Position numbers and translations under genes: made by a program. Below the pieces are notes generated by a model. It was given only the letters and a program-made list of their open reading frames with translations. It made no database searches and had not been told where the DNA came from. Below are positions 36,491 to 46,064 of a stretch of DNA of 64,000 nucleotides, piece by piece. This DNA comes from Thermohalobaculum sp050043005. Lineage in GTDB: Bacteria; Pseudomonadota; Alphaproteobacteria; Rhodobacterales; Rhodobacteraceae. The stretch lies in the NCBI GenBank assembly GCA_050043005.1, contig JBHJIZ010000002.1, forward strand, positions 10,747 to 74,746, written 5' to 3'. Every line of letters starts with the position of its first letter. Within the stretch, counting starts at the first letter, position 1.

Positions 36491-37204
36491 CTATGCGAAA
36501 CCAAACGACGCATTCAACGAGAACGGCTGTTCTTTGTACGCCACTTGCTTCGGCAAATCTGATCGTAAGCGCAATACGACCGCCTCCAGATCCTGGATTA
36601 CTTCAACGCCTGGCAATACGATGACAAATTCATCACCACCGATCCGAGCGATAAAGTCATATTCTCGAAGCTTCTTCTTTACAGAAACTGCGGTCTCTTT
36701 AAGCGCCATGTCTCCTGCAATCATTCCATATTTCGAGTTTATGTCCTTCAGGCCATCAAGGTCGAAGAGCACCAATCCCACGCTGTTCGAAAACCCCGAA
36801 AGCTCGCTAATTTTTTGCTGAAATGAAAACCGGTTTTGGGTCTGCGTCAGCGAATCAAGGCGCGCCAGTCTCTGAAAATGCGAGTTGGATCGGAGGATAT
36901 TATTACTCGTATCCTCCAGTATCTCGGATGCTTCTTTCGCAAGTTGTTTGATTTCATCGCTCGGAGACACATCTAATTCTACGGAATGAAAGATATTCTC
37001 TAATAATTCCTGCAACTCACCATGCACGATAGAGCTCTTTAAGGAACGCAGCTTTTCAAATTCGCGACATATCATCAAAGCGGCACCGTTATCCCGCTCT
37101 TCCGCACAGCTGATAAGCTTCAAACAAAACCTAGCAATATCAATGGCTAAGATATCTACCGCGTCTTCGTCCAACGTCGGTTTCGCGTCCGGCACTTGCT
37201 TCAT
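36491..37204 (-). CDS. GGDEF (diguanylate cyclase) protein truncated by an amber codon
   Basis: This 237-residue protein would make c-di-GMP. Residues 1-125 are helical with no recognised sensor. From about 126 the GGDEF domain has SLTQTQNRFSFQQK, FDLDGLKDINSKYG (substrate-binding D and N) and RIGGDEFVIVLPG, an intact active-site loop. The frame stops at TAG (36491-36493) right after NASFGFA, where the last strand begins. Read through, the same frame continues to a TGA at 36392-36394 with VSREDLVAALDDADSMIRYT, which fits the final helix of GGDEF domains (the A(D)xAMYxAK region). So the gene appears to have acquired a premature stop; activity is doubtful. The ATG at 37204 is used. Codon use is more AT-rich than its neighbours. 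It adjoins the alginate locus, whose Alg44 needs c-di-GMP. Confidence 0.75.
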   Translation of the reverse strand: MKQVPDAKPTLDEDAVDILAIDIARFCLKLISCAEERDNGAALMICREFEKLRSLKSSIVHGELQELLENIFHSVELDVSPSDEIKQLAKEASEILEDTSNNILRSNSHFQRLARLDSLTQTQNRFSFQQKISELSGFSNSVGLVLFDLDGLKDINSKYGMIAGDMALKETAVSVKKKLREYDFIARIGGDEFVIVLPGVEVIQDLEAVVLRLRSDLPKQVAYKEQPFSLNASFGFA

Positions 37205-37349
37205 CAATCGTTTCCCGACGATCAGGCATGATCCCCCGGATTGCGTAACACTTTGTCAACGATTAAGTTACAGTTTCACGCCACGGGATAAAGACAAAAA
37301 GCTCGGGCGCTTGCGCAAGTCAGAAAACTGCGCGAACTGGGGAGCGAAA

Positions 37350-37751
37350 ATGATGACACCGCCCACGATTGTGTTCTGGGACGGATCGCCACTCGCGGAG
37401 ACGTGTTCTATTCTGGGGATCCTGAATTCTGATATGTCAGAGGAACTTGTTGAACGCTTGTCGAATGCGCGTGATACGTCTGAGTACCGGGTCATGGCCG
37501 CCGCAGTGGGATGTGATGATTGGCGACTCGATGCCTTTGATGACGCTACCTCATCTTCGACAACGTTTCATCTCGCGTATTTTCGGGACAAGCTTCAGGT
37601 GAGTTTCGGCGAACGCGGATTCGTCCCGCTCGCGCATTTGCTGGATTACAACTCGATCGAGATGACTTCCTATTTGTCGCTTCCGCGTCGCATACATCTG
37701 GCGCACGGGTCTTTGGGAGCGTCGGAGGCTCTTTCGCCAGCCATCCACTGA
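37350..37751 (+). CDS. Small hypothetical protein
   Basis: I do not recognise this 133-residue protein. It begins MMTPPTIVFWDGSPLAETCS and ends SEALSPAIH. It has alternating strands and helices: SEELVERLSNARDTSEYRVM, AYFRDKLQVSFGERGFVPL and LLDYNSIEMTSYLSLPRR. The ATG at 37350 follows GGGGAGC at good spacing. It is divergent from the GGDEF gene and convergent with the alginate locus. Nothing in it points to a function. Confidence 0.5.
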   Translation: MMTPPTIVFWDGSPLAETCSILGILNSDMSEELVERLSNARDTSEYRVMAAAVGCDDWRLDAFDDATSSSTTFHLAYFRDKLQVSFGERGFVPLAHLLDYNSIEMTSYLSLPRRIHLAHGSLGASEALSPAIH

Positions 37752-37862
37752 CCCGAGTCGAGGCTCGGCTCACCGCGCCATCGTTCACCGCATATGCGGC
37801 CGAACTATCCAAGACTATCGATGGCGACCTGAACCGGTCAAAGACTCATCCGTCAAGCTGAT

Positions 37863-40046
37863 CTACTGTACGCTCAGGATAGAATCCGCGCGAACCAAGA
37901 AACCGGATTGCTCAGCACGCCGCAGCCAGATTTCGGCTTTCGAACGATCTTCTTCGATCCCCGCTCCGTCCAGATACGCCATCCCGACGCGGAATTGCGC
38001 CTCGGCGGAGCCGCCCTTCGCAGCAATCAACCACCATTCTACAGCCTTCTGGTCGTCTGGTGGTGTTTCGATGCCGACCGAGTAGCGACGCGCGATCCTG
38101 ATCGCTGCATCAAAGGAACCCGCTAGTGCGGCCTTGCGATAAAGCTGCAGGACGTCGCTGCGCGAGAACCCCGTAATCTCGCCTGCCTCCGCAGCGTCCG
38201 CCACCCAAAGCATTGCGGACGCATCACCCCGATCTGAAGCCATGCGATACCATCGCTTCGCGGTATCGAAATTTTGGGCAACACCCTTCCCTTGTTCATA
38301 GGCCCGTGCGATTGCCGTCATCTGCTCCGCTGCCTGTTTAGGCTTGCTCCGTCCGAACCAACGGGCAGCTTCGTCATCATCCCTGACACCATCGAGGCCA
38401 AGCGCGAAAGATCGCGCCAATTTCGGAGCCAGGCTTGGGTTTGATCCAACCGCGATAGCGAACAACCTGTTCGCGGCGGCCATATTGCGTTGGACGCCTT
38501 TTCCAGAGGCGTACGCCCACCCGGCCCGCAGGGCACCATTGGCCGACCCGTTCCTGGCAGCCTCGGAATACCAGCGGGCCGCATTCCCGAAGTCCACAGG
38601 TGTTCCGCGTCCCAAGGCATAAGCCTCGCCAGCATCCAGCATCGCACCCACCGATCCCTTGCTTGCGGCCACGAGCGCCCACTTCAAAGCGCCGGGCAAA
38701 TCGCGATCCCCCCCGCGCCCGTCACGGAGCAACTCGGAAAGCTGGCGTGCTGCGCGTACGCTTTCCATTTCCTCGGCTGCCAGCGCGAGGTACCGCCGCG
38801 CCGCTACGTCATCGCGCAATGGCTCACGCTCTGTCGCGTACATCTCACCCAGATCCGCCCAAGCACCGCTCTCGCCAGCATCAGACGCAGTCTTCAGATA
38901 GGCAATCGCCCGTGCCGGATCGGGTGAAACACCTCGGCCGGCCTTGAGCAACCGACCATAGCGCAAGGCTCCGGTTGCAATTCCCGCATCCGCCGCGGTC
39001 TGGTACAGCCGCGCTGCACGTCGCACGTCGACGCTCACATACTTCCCTTGCTCGGTAATGCGACCGAGCGCGAGCGCAACCTCGGGATTGGTGCTCGATC
39101 CTTGCTCAAGCAGAGTAACGCCTGATGATGCCGTATCCGGTGTCAGCCTTAGATCCGGGTCGAGCATTAGAGACGCCAGTCCCAGATACCCAGCAGGCTG
39201 TTTGGCGCGCGCAGCGAGCGCATACAATTGCGCCGCTTCTTCGACTTCACCTGCATTACGGCGCCGTTCTGCAAGCGATGCCGCGGCGCTCACTTCGCCA
39301 GCGTCTATACCACGGAGGAGCAGCGCTTCGGCTCTGTCCTGATCTGCCGGTGTCCCGGAGTCGAACCACAGTTCGGCAAGCGGAAGAATAGCGCCGCGCT
39401 GCCCCATCTCGATTGCCCGGCGAAGGAGTTCCTCGGCTTGGACCGGATCAGTCTCGGCAACCACCTGCCCCAGTTGCCTGGCAGCAGATCCACTGCCGCG
39501 TTGTTCCGCGATCTTCAGATCCGAAACGGCATCTGCAAGCAGCGCCGATCGCTCACCCGGCATGGCTTCCGGGATGCGTCCCTCAGCGATCAGTTCCGAC
39601 AGTTGCAGCGCCGTGGCCGGGGAACCTTGAGCGCCCTCGCGCAACAATTGTGCTGCGCGCACCGGATCCGCTGGCACAACACCGCCATCGAGGTACAGCA
39701 ACGCCAGATCGCGTTTGGCGGACGCGTCTCGCGCCGCCGCCTCGGTCGTCAATGCGACCGCCTCGCGGACGTCCGCTTCGGTGCGCCCGGTATCTTGCAG
39801 CAGTAGGCGCGCCAGCCCAACACGTGCTCTATCCGCGATGCGGTCAGACTCAGCCTCGGCAATAGCTCTGCGGAAATGGGCTTTCGCTTGATTGGCGTCC
39901 CGGTCTTCCGCCAGATTTCGCGCGGTCGCATACGACTGAGAACCGGGCTTTAACGCAATCGTCTCAGCGCATGCCGCCGTCGCAAGCACAAGGACGACGC
40001 CGCCAATGCGACGCAAAACCGGCGACATCAGCAGATCACGGGGCAT
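37863..40046 (-). CDS. algK: AlgK-like Sel1-repeat lipoprotein
   Basis: This 727-residue protein would be an outer-membrane lipoprotein scaffold for alginate export, like AlgK of Pseudomonas (about 475 residues). A lipoprotein signal peptide ends LVLATAAC (Cys at residue 26). The rest is Sel1-type helical repeats, for example RRAARLYQTAADAGIATGAL, PGALKWALVAASKGSVGAML and KAVEWWLIAAKGGSAEAQFR. AlgK supports barrel insertion and contacts AlgX in Pseudomonas (established there). The ATG at 40046 overlaps the upstream lyase gene by 11 nt; 40028 is an alternative start. It is the last gene of the locus. The extra 250 residues relative to AlgK are additional repeats. The lipid anchor is what marks it as AlgK among the three Sel1 proteins. 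Confidence 0.75.
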   Translation of the reverse strand: MPRDLLMSPVLRRIGGVVLVLATAACAETIALKPGSQSYATARNLAEDRDANQAKAHFRRAIAEAESDRIADRARVGLARLLLQDTGRTEADVREAVALTTEAAARDASAKRDLALLYLDGGVVPADPVRAAQLLREGAQGSPATALQLSELIAEGRIPEAMPGERSALLADAVSDLKIAEQRGSGSAARQLGQVVAETDPVQAEELLRRAIEMGQRGAILPLAELWFDSGTPADQDRAEALLLRGIDAGEVSAAASLAERRRNAGEVEEAAQLYALAARAKQPAGYLGLASLMLDPDLRLTPDTASSGVTLLEQGSSTNPEVALALGRITEQGKYVSVDVRRAARLYQTAADAGIATGALRYGRLLKAGRGVSPDPARAIAYLKTASDAGESGAWADLGEMYATEREPLRDDVAARRYLALAAEEMESVRAARQLSELLRDGRGGDRDLPGALKWALVAASKGSVGAMLDAGEAYALGRGTPVDFGNAARWYSEAARNGSANGALRAGWAYASGKGVQRNMAAANRLFAIAVGSNPSLAPKLARSFALGLDGVRDDDEAARWFGRSKPKQAAEQMTAIARAYEQGKGVAQNFDTAKRWYRMASDRGDASAMLWVADAAEAGEITGFSRSDVLQLYRKAALAGSFDAAIRIARRYSVGIETPPDDQKAVEWWLIAAKGGSAEAQFRVGMAYLDGAGIEEDRSKAEIWLRRAEQSGFLVRADSILSVQ

Positions 40047-41136
40047 CGGCAAGACCCCTGGAAAACAGCATCGTCACGTTTCCGCCAAGCGCGGTAAAGC
40101 TCAGCGGACGGAGTTCCTCTAGGAGAGCCATCGCGTCTGGATCACCCGTGCGCGCCGCGTACGGCTCCAACCAGGCGAGCCGGTTCTTCGGCGGCAGATC
40201 CGCCTCGGACGGGAAGGGCAGTTGGGTGTCTCCGGCCGCGGCGCTCATGTCGGATGGGTCGTGCAATGCAAGGATCACCGCGTGAGCCAACCGCAACAGA
40301 GCGCCATCATGCTCAGTGTACAGATCCGTGCCGCGCAAAGCGGCGATTTCCGCAATCAGGATCAGCGGCGCCACGGCATAGAGGTGATAGTCGCGCGCTC
40401 GGCGCTCACGCGCCAGTTCGAGCGGAAGAAATCCATCGTCCGTGACTTGCCTCAGACCGATGCGCGCACTTTCGATGCCCCAGAGCACCAGGCTCTCATC
40501 CCGCGCAACGACACCGGCCGCTGCCGCACCAAGGCCCGTCCAGTATCGATGGTTTGCATTCGATGAGGTCGCCTTGGGTCTAGAGTCCGCATAGGCCCGG
40601 CTGGCGTCAGCGAGGCCTTTCAGCCACACGATCACCTCGGGAAGACGCGGGTCCTTGGCGACTGCGTCCCGGATCTGGAGGGTCGCAAGGGAAAGCGCTG
40701 CGACCTGAGCACCACGATGGAGTCGAGCTGTATTTGTCTGAAGGTCCGTCAGTGCACCGGCAGTCGCCCACGTACTCAACAATGATAGAGCACACTCCGC
40801 CCATACCTGACGTGCAATCGGCTTCTCGACGGAGCGGTTTGCGCTCGATACCACCGATTTTATAAAGCTGCGCACGGGTTTGATCGCCCGGCGATAGGCC
40901 TCGGAACGAACTTCCTTGATCTCGATTGCGCGTTTGTCGGACGGATCGTAACGGCTTTCCGTGGCCAATGACACGACCGGTTCCGGCGCGGCTGGACAAT
41001 CGACCGGCGTTTCGACAAGCCGATGAAGCGATGCTTCCTCCCCGACCAGCCTATCGATCGGGAACGGGTTGACCGCGCTCGCGGCTGCGGACGTGCCAAC
41101 GAATCCGATCAAGGCCAGACTGCACATGCTCTTCAC
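40036..41136 (-). CDS. algL: Periplasmic alginate lyase, PL5 family (copy 1)
   Basis: This 366-residue lyase cleaves mannuronate-rich alginate by beta-elimination in the periplasm. A Sec signal peptide ends about TSAAASA. The PL5 active site is intact: Asn195 and His196 (in SNANHRYW), Arg243 and Tyr250 (in LARERRARDYHLYAV). The spacing of seven residues from Arg to Tyr is the same as in the Sphingomonas A1-III enzyme. KNRLAWLEPYAAR and the final SFTALGGNVTMLFSR also match AlgL. In Pseudomonas AlgL clears polymer that strays into the periplasm. It overlaps the Sel1-B gene (ATGA) and the algK gene, so all three are coupled. It looks closer to AlgL than the second copy does. Confidence 0.9.
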   Translation of the reverse strand: MKSMCSLALIGFVGTSAAASAVNPFPIDRLVGEEASLHRLVETPVDCPAAPEPVVSLATESRYDPSDKRAIEIKEVRSEAYRRAIKPVRSFIKSVVSSANRSVEKPIARQVWAECALSLLSTWATAGALTDLQTNTARLHRGAQVAALSLATLQIRDAVAKDPRLPEVIVWLKGLADASRAYADSRPKATSSNANHRYWTGLGAAAAGVVARDESLVLWGIESARIGLRQVTDDGFLPLELARERRARDYHLYAVAPLILIAEIAALRGTDLYTEHDGALLRLAHAVILALHDPSDMSAAAGDTQLPFPSEADLPPKNRLAWLEPYAARTGDPDAMALLEELRPLSFTALGGNVTMLFSRGLADAP

Positions 41137-44006
41137 TGTGATACCTTTGCCGCCTGCGTGAGGAAACCGATGTCGACGGCCCGATCAACCCAGTATTGCG
41201 CACGGTCGGCATCGGCTTCGACGCCAAATCCGGTTGCATAGAATACCGAAAGCCTGTGCATCGCCTCGCCGCTGCCGGTCTCTGCTGCGCGCGTCAACCA
41301 ATCGACCGCCGCCTCGGGGGTCGCACTCTCTCCGATCCCGACAATGTGAAGGTTCGCCAGTTCGATCATCGCCTTGCGATTGCCCGCCTCACCGGCCTGT
41401 TCCAGCAGACTGATGGCACGGCTCTGATCAATCTCGCCCGCCAGACCGCTCAGATAAAGCCGCGCAAGTTCACGCATCGCGTTGCTGTTCCGCGCCTCGG
41501 CGGCGGCGGCGAGATCGATGATCGCACCACGGGTGTCTTGTTCGACATCAATTCCCGTAATCCGCGCCATCCCGCGACGGTACAGCGCTTCAGGGTGCCC
41601 CGCCTGTGCGGCGCGATCCAGCCAAAGTGCGGCTGCTTGTTCATCAGCAAGCTTCCCTTCCGAGTAGACATCGGAGAGTTCAAACATCGCGGCGGCGGAA
41701 CCGCGTTCAGCCGCATCTTCAACCAGCGAGAGTGCAATCTCGATCTGCTCCGGCGACGTTGCCGCATCAAACGCCGCGCGACCGAGCCGACGCGACGAGT
41801 CCGCATCCAGCGTGAAGGCTGTCGTCACAAAATTGACCCAGTCGAACGCCTCACCGATCCGATCAGGTCCGCCGACGCCCACCGCAAACGCTTCGGCCAG
41901 AGCAATCCCCTCGGATCTTGAGCAGGGCTGCGTAGCGATCGCCTCGTCCAGCAGAGCACGGGCTACCTGTTGGTCCGCGTCGACCCCCTGCCCTTTGTCA
42001 AAAAGCAGTTCTGCCTTGTCCGTTCGACTCAGACGATCGCCAGCCTGAATCCCACGATCAAGAAGCTCTAGCGCTTTGGCGCGGTCTCCACTCTTCAAAG
42101 CCTGTCGCGCCATTGCACGCCATGCGGATGGAACTCCCGCTTCCGCCGCTTCGGCGGTCAGGCGAACACGTTCTTCCGCATCCAGAGACTTCGAGCCACC
42201 CGCGTCAACGCGCCCAAGCGCGAGTTTCGCAGATGCGTTTCCAAGGCGGGCCGCTTCTTCAAGCATTTCGAATGCCTCAGTCGGGTCACCAGAGAGCGGG
42301 CCATCTCCCAAAATCGCGTAAGCCATGGCGGTCAAACCTTCGGCCCGCTCCTCGTCACTGCCGGACGTCAGGGCAAGCGTCCGCCAGCGATCCACGCTCT
42401 TCGGATCCGGCTCATCTCCCGAAGCGTAGGTCTCTGCGAGTGCGATCATTGCTTCGCGGCTCCCCGAGACCGCAGCACGCAAGAGCAGCAATCGGCGTTC
42501 TGCCGCATCTTCCGCGCCCCCTGCATCAAGCTTGCGTTTCGCCAGAGCCAGCATCGCCTGCGGTGCACCCTGTGCGGCAGCGCGATCGAGCCAACGTTCC
42601 GCTACGGAAATGTTTTGTTCGGTACCAATGCCGCAACGGTACAATCGTTCTATCGCCGAGTAGGATGCTGTATCGCCACGACCGGCAGCTTGCCGGAACA
42701 ACCGCAACGCCTGCGCGGCATTGCTCTCGACACCATCGCCCGCCAGGTGAGCGTCAGCGAGGAAGCGCATCGCTGACACGCTGCCCTCCTCCATGGCTTC
42801 ACGGTAGAAACGGGTCGACAATTCAGGGTCGCGCGGCACATCTCCACCACGTGAATAGGCCTTGGCGAGCGCGCTCAGAACGCCCAGGCGCTTCGGGTCA
42901 TTTTGGTAGGCGGTTTCGAACCACCCAAGCGACTTCTTCGCATCAGGGCCGTCTGTGGGGAGAACCGGCAGATCGCCCGCCCAGAACTCACCAAGGCGCT
43001 GCATCGCCTTGATCGATCCGCTTTCAGCCGCACGCTCCAACCACGTCAAGGCCTGCGCGGGGTCCGCGGTCACACCTTCACCCGACGAGTACAACCGGCC
43101 GATTTCAAAAGTGGCTTCGAAGGAACCTGCCTCTGACGCCGATTGATACCACTCAATCGCCCGCGCCATGTTCAGATCCACGCCGACGCCACCCGCATAG
43201 CGATCGGCAACCTCAGCCATTGCCCGGACTTCCCCAGCTTTGGCAGAGGCAAGATACCAGGCACTTGCAACTTCCTGATCCTGTTGAATCGAGTGACCGC
43301 GATCATAGACGCGCGCAATGGCCAACAGCGCGCCGCATCTGCCGGTGCTCGCCTGACCGAGCATCTCGATCAGCCCCAACCGCGCCATTTGCTGTGCTGC
43401 TCCAGGGTTCGGTGCCGCAACCAGGCCATCGGCATACAGCCTTGCAAGTGCGAAAGCCGCATTCGGCTGTTGCTGAACGGCTGCGATCCGGTAGAACCGC
43501 GCCGCGCGCTCGTAATCCTGCTCGACTCCCCTGCCGGATTCATACAGCGACGCAAGCTCAGCGGCGGCAGCACCCAATCCGGACGACGCAGCTTCTTGAA
43601 ACAATGATGCAGCTTGGCGGGCCTCGGTCGGCGATGGATCCGCTGCCATGATGAGCTTAGCGACCTGATACGTCGCACGCGCCCGGTCTCGGCCCGTGGC
43701 GGTATCCGCGACGTAGAGATAAAGACGTTTAGCGAGCTCGAGATCCTGCGATGCGTTCGCTGAACCATGCCGATAAAGGTCGGCGATCTGAAGAACCTGA
43801 TCCGTCGGCAGGGACAATGCGTCGCCGGTCCACGCCGTCAGGCCCGCAGGATCCGCTGTGATCCCGGACTCGCGCCGACAAAGCTGCGCGAAATCCATAT
43901 CTGGTGGCATGACGCGCAAATCCGCCGTTTGCGCAAGCGCTACGCCGGGCAGACACACCAGCCCGAGAGCAGCGGAGAGCGCGAGTGAGATCGAAAAGCG
44001 CATCAT
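41133..44006 (-). CDS. Long periplasmic Sel1-repeat protein B of the alginate locus
   Basis: This 957-residue protein has a Sec signal peptide (cut after LPGVALA). Nearly its whole length consists of 36-residue Sel1-like repeats, such as YERAARFYRIAAVQQQPNAA, MARAIEWYQSASEAGSFEAT, AQALTWLERAAESGSIKAMQ and AAVDWLTRAAETGSGEAMH. There is no lipobox, so it should be soluble in the periplasm. Sel1 arrays form superhelical protein-binding scaffolds. It lies between algF and algL-1, overlapping the latter by 4 nt. It resembles AlgK in fold only, and no counterpart of this length exists in the Pseudomonas locus. I infer that it holds modifying enzymes and polymer path together. Confidence 0.85.
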   Translation of the reverse strand: MMRFSISLALSAALGLVCLPGVALAQTADLRVMPPDMDFAQLCRRESGITADPAGLTAWTGDALSLPTDQVLQIADLYRHGSANASQDLELAKRLYLYVADTATGRDRARATYQVAKLIMAADPSPTEARQAASLFQEAASSGLGAAAAELASLYESGRGVEQDYERAARFYRIAAVQQQPNAAFALARLYADGLVAAPNPGAAQQMARLGLIEMLGQASTGRCGALLAIARVYDRGHSIQQDQEVASAWYLASAKAGEVRAMAEVADRYAGGVGVDLNMARAIEWYQSASEAGSFEATFEIGRLYSSGEGVTADPAQALTWLERAAESGSIKAMQRLGEFWAGDLPVLPTDGPDAKKSLGWFETAYQNDPKRLGVLSALAKAYSRGGDVPRDPELSTRFYREAMEEGSVSAMRFLADAHLAGDGVESNAAQALRLFRQAAGRGDTASYSAIERLYRCGIGTEQNISVAERWLDRAAAQGAPQAMLALAKRKLDAGGAEDAAERRLLLLRAAVSGSREAMIALAETYASGDEPDPKSVDRWRTLALTSGSDEERAEGLTAMAYAILGDGPLSGDPTEAFEMLEEAARLGNASAKLALGRVDAGGSKSLDAEERVRLTAEAAEAGVPSAWRAMARQALKSGDRAKALELLDRGIQAGDRLSRTDKAELLFDKGQGVDADQQVARALLDEAIATQPCSRSEGIALAEAFAVGVGGPDRIGEAFDWVNFVTTAFTLDADSSRRLGRAAFDAATSPEQIEIALSLVEDAAERGSAAAMFELSDVYSEGKLADEQAAALWLDRAAQAGHPEALYRRGMARITGIDVEQDTRGAIIDLAAAAEARNSNAMRELARLYLSGLAGEIDQSRAISLLEQAGEAGNRKAMIELANLHIVGIGESATPEAAVDWLTRAAETGSGEAMHRLSVFYATGFGVEADADRAQYWVDRAVDIGFLTQAAKVSQ

Positions 44007-44021
44007 TGGATCCTCGCCTCC

Positions 44022-44693
44022 TTAAACAGTTTCGTTCTCTGCGCTCTCGGCCGTGTAAGCGCCTGCTGCCCCTGCAACCACGAACGAGAAATGCGAGCGA
44101 CGTTGCAGTTTGATCTTCGGAAACCGGGTGATTTCAACGCCGTCTGCCGAGACGGCGAGATCGACAGTTATTGCGTTCACCGCCCGCGTCTTATGCTTCA
44201 TCGGCGCGAGACCCTGGATAATAGGGATCTCCTTGTCCTTCGATGGCACGAACAATCGCGCAGGCGAGGCGCTTAGATTGTAGAGCATCAGTCCGCACTT
44301 TCGGGCGTCGCTGATGATCTCGTCTTCGAACAGGACGTATCCGGGCGCCTCCGGAACAAGAGCTAACGAGTAACTCGATCCAGGCGCCAATTCGAGGTCG
44401 AGCGACAGATCGCCCGCGCGCATTGGCCAGGTTCCACCCTTCAGCACTCGGTAGGGGCTGATTTGACCTTCCGTGCCAGCCTCGAAGCTTGCTGGCCCGA
44501 CCTGGACCTTACCCTCGGCATGGGTTGATAGCACCCGAAGAAATACCGAATCCGGTGGTGGAACCGGATCGTAAAGCTCGGCGTCCTGATTGGCCCACAC
44601 CGTGCCGCCGAATGGCGCTGCGGCGACGGTTGCGCCCATGCCGCACAATACCTGGCGGCGCGACAGTTCAAAGCGTATCGGTTTCGTCGACAT
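44022..44693 (-). CDS. algF: Alginate O-acetylation protein AlgF
   Basis: This 223-residue periplasmic protein is needed, with AlgI and AlgJ, for O-acetylation of alginate in Pseudomonas. Similarity to AlgF is seen in DAELYDPVPPPDSVFLRVLS, PGSSYSLALVPEAPG, CGLMLYNLSASPARLFVPS, RAVNAITVDLAVSADGV and KLQRRSHFSFVVAG. The order and the two beta-rich domains agree with the family. The N-terminus reads ELSRRQVLCGMGATVAAAPFG, a twin-arginine motif followed by a hydrophobic stretch, which suggests Tat export; Pseudomonas AlgF is a Sec substrate. It lies 6 nt after algX and 15 nt before the Sel1-B gene. Confidence 0.82.
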   Translation of the reverse strand: MSTKPIRFELSRRQVLCGMGATVAAAPFGGTVWANQDAELYDPVPPPDSVFLRVLSTHAEGKVQVGPASFEAGTEGQISPYRVLKGGTWPMRAGDLSLDLELAPGSSYSLALVPEAPGYVLFEDEIISDARKCGLMLYNLSASPARLFVPSKDKEIPIIQGLAPMKHKTRAVNAITVDLAVSADGVEITRFPKIKLQRRSHFSFVVAGAAGAYTAESAENETV

Positions 44694-44699
44694 GTCGTT

Positions 44700-46037
44700 T
44701 CACCCGGCTTGCTGATGAGGTTTCGTGCGACAGATCCGCAGATCGGCAGCGATCGGATGGGACGTCTCTGCCGACACGCGCACACCGGTCACGGACGCCG
44801 CAATATCCGGAGAGAATTCGAGAAAGAACTTGCCTTCATGATCAAACCGGCCGCTCCGGTCGATTGGCACGGACTCGAAATCCCCGTCCTCGTACGCGAC
44901 ATCAATCTGCACCGCAGTCTGTGTGGCATCGTCCAGCGATACGTACACGTAGCTTCCGATGCCCGAGACCTGCTGCGCCGGATCGATCTTGGCTTCGAGC
45001 GGCTCAGTGATGTCACCTGACGCAGCAGCAACCGCGTCATCCGGTGCGCATGCGCCGATGGCGGCTGCCAGGATCTGGCGGAACTCGAGCAACGACCCGC
45101 TGACATCGTAGTAGCCAGGAAGCTCCCAAACGATAGCGTCGGGCGGTGCTTCGGCAAAGACCTTCGACGAGAAGTAAGAAATCGGGCTGTTGGCGAACCC
45201 ACCACCCGAGATCGCATGGTTTGCAACGGTGACGCCCAGTTCTTCAGACAGGAAACCGTCGAAATTGAAGATCCTGACATCGCTGAAACTGGTTCCGAGA
45301 AGAACGATCTCTGCACCGTCGGAGGGATCATCGAAAAGGCCGAGATCCTCGGCGTTTGATGCCTGTTGAGCGGTCTCATAGGCCGTGAACGTCTCTGCCG
45401 GAATGACATCGCTGCAGAACCGGGAAATGACTCGCGCCATCCCACCCTTCAGTTCTTGCGCGGCCGTGCTTTGTGTTTCGATCTGGAAGCTGTCGAGGCC
45501 CGCAAGCGTGTCATCCGCTCTCAGTTCCCTAGCGACCGCAATGGCGGTCTGCCTTGCCCCATCCGGCGTCCAATGGTGATCCCGCTTAAAGAAAAACGGG
45601 ACGCTCAGATCACTTGCGGAGGCCAGCAGGTTCGGAGCGTGCGCTCCGGTGGCTGCGACGCGCTTGAGAAAGTCGTCGTAAAGCTCGCGACCTTCGCTCG
45701 GGGTCAGGATCGGTTTGTAAGCGGCACTGTCGGGCACATGCTCGTATTCGACCAGACCGCGCGGCGGCACCATCGCGAACACGAGGCGCGTGCCCTTTTC
45801 ATCGAGAGTCGTGTGAAGACGTCTGATGTAATCCTGGGCTTCCGCACCAAGATAGAAGCGCCACGTCAGGTCCGCCGCAGTCCGGAAGAACCATCCATCG
45901 TTCCCCTGTACAATGCGGCCGTATTCTTCGGTGGGTTGCTCACCGTCTTGCAACTGGGCGCACTCATAGGCGGCTGCGGGCCCAGCGAACAGGACACAGA
46001 GCCCTGCAAGCAGCTTGGTCTTCAGATCTCCGAGCAT
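44700..46037 (-). CDS. algX: Alginate O-acetyltransferase AlgX
   Basis: This 445-residue periplasmic acetyltransferase has an SGNH-like catalytic domain and a C-terminal carbohydrate-binding domain, like AlgX (about 474 residues). Seen: a signal peptide (to about residue 23), the catalytic Asp153/His155 pair in FFKRDHHWTPDGA and the nucleophile Ser250 in LLGTSFSD. The all-beta C-terminal part starts near residue 340 (SGIGSYVYVSLDDATQT). These match D174, H176 and S269 of the Pseudomonas enzyme. AlgX binds the polymer and makes the final acetyl transfer, and it contacts AlgK. The ATG at 46037 is used rather than TTG two codons upstream. Cysteine pairs at the N-terminus (YECAQL) and elsewhere could form disulfides. 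Confidence 0.9.
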   Translation of the reverse strand: MLGDLKTKLLAGLCVLFAGPAAAYECAQLQDGEQPTEEYGRIVQGNDGWFFRTAADLTWRFYLGAEAQDYIRRLHTTLDEKGTRLVFAMVPPRGLVEYEHVPDSAAYKPILTPSEGRELYDDFLKRVAATGAHAPNLLASASDLSVPFFFKRDHHWTPDGARQTAIAVARELRADDTLAGLDSFQIETQSTAAQELKGGMARVISRFCSDVIPAETFTAYETAQQASNAEDLGLFDDPSDGAEIVLLGTSFSDVRIFNFDGFLSEELGVTVANHAISGGGFANSPISYFSSKVFAEAPPDAIVWELPGYYDVSGSLLEFRQILAAAIGACAPDDAVAAASGDITEPLEAKIDPAQQVSGIGSYVYVSLDDATQTAVQIDVAYEDGDFESVPIDRSGRFDHEGKFFLEFSPDIAASVTGVRVSAETSHPIAADLRICRTKPHQQAG

Positions 46038-46064
46038 TGCCAAAACAGTTGTCTCCTTACGCCG

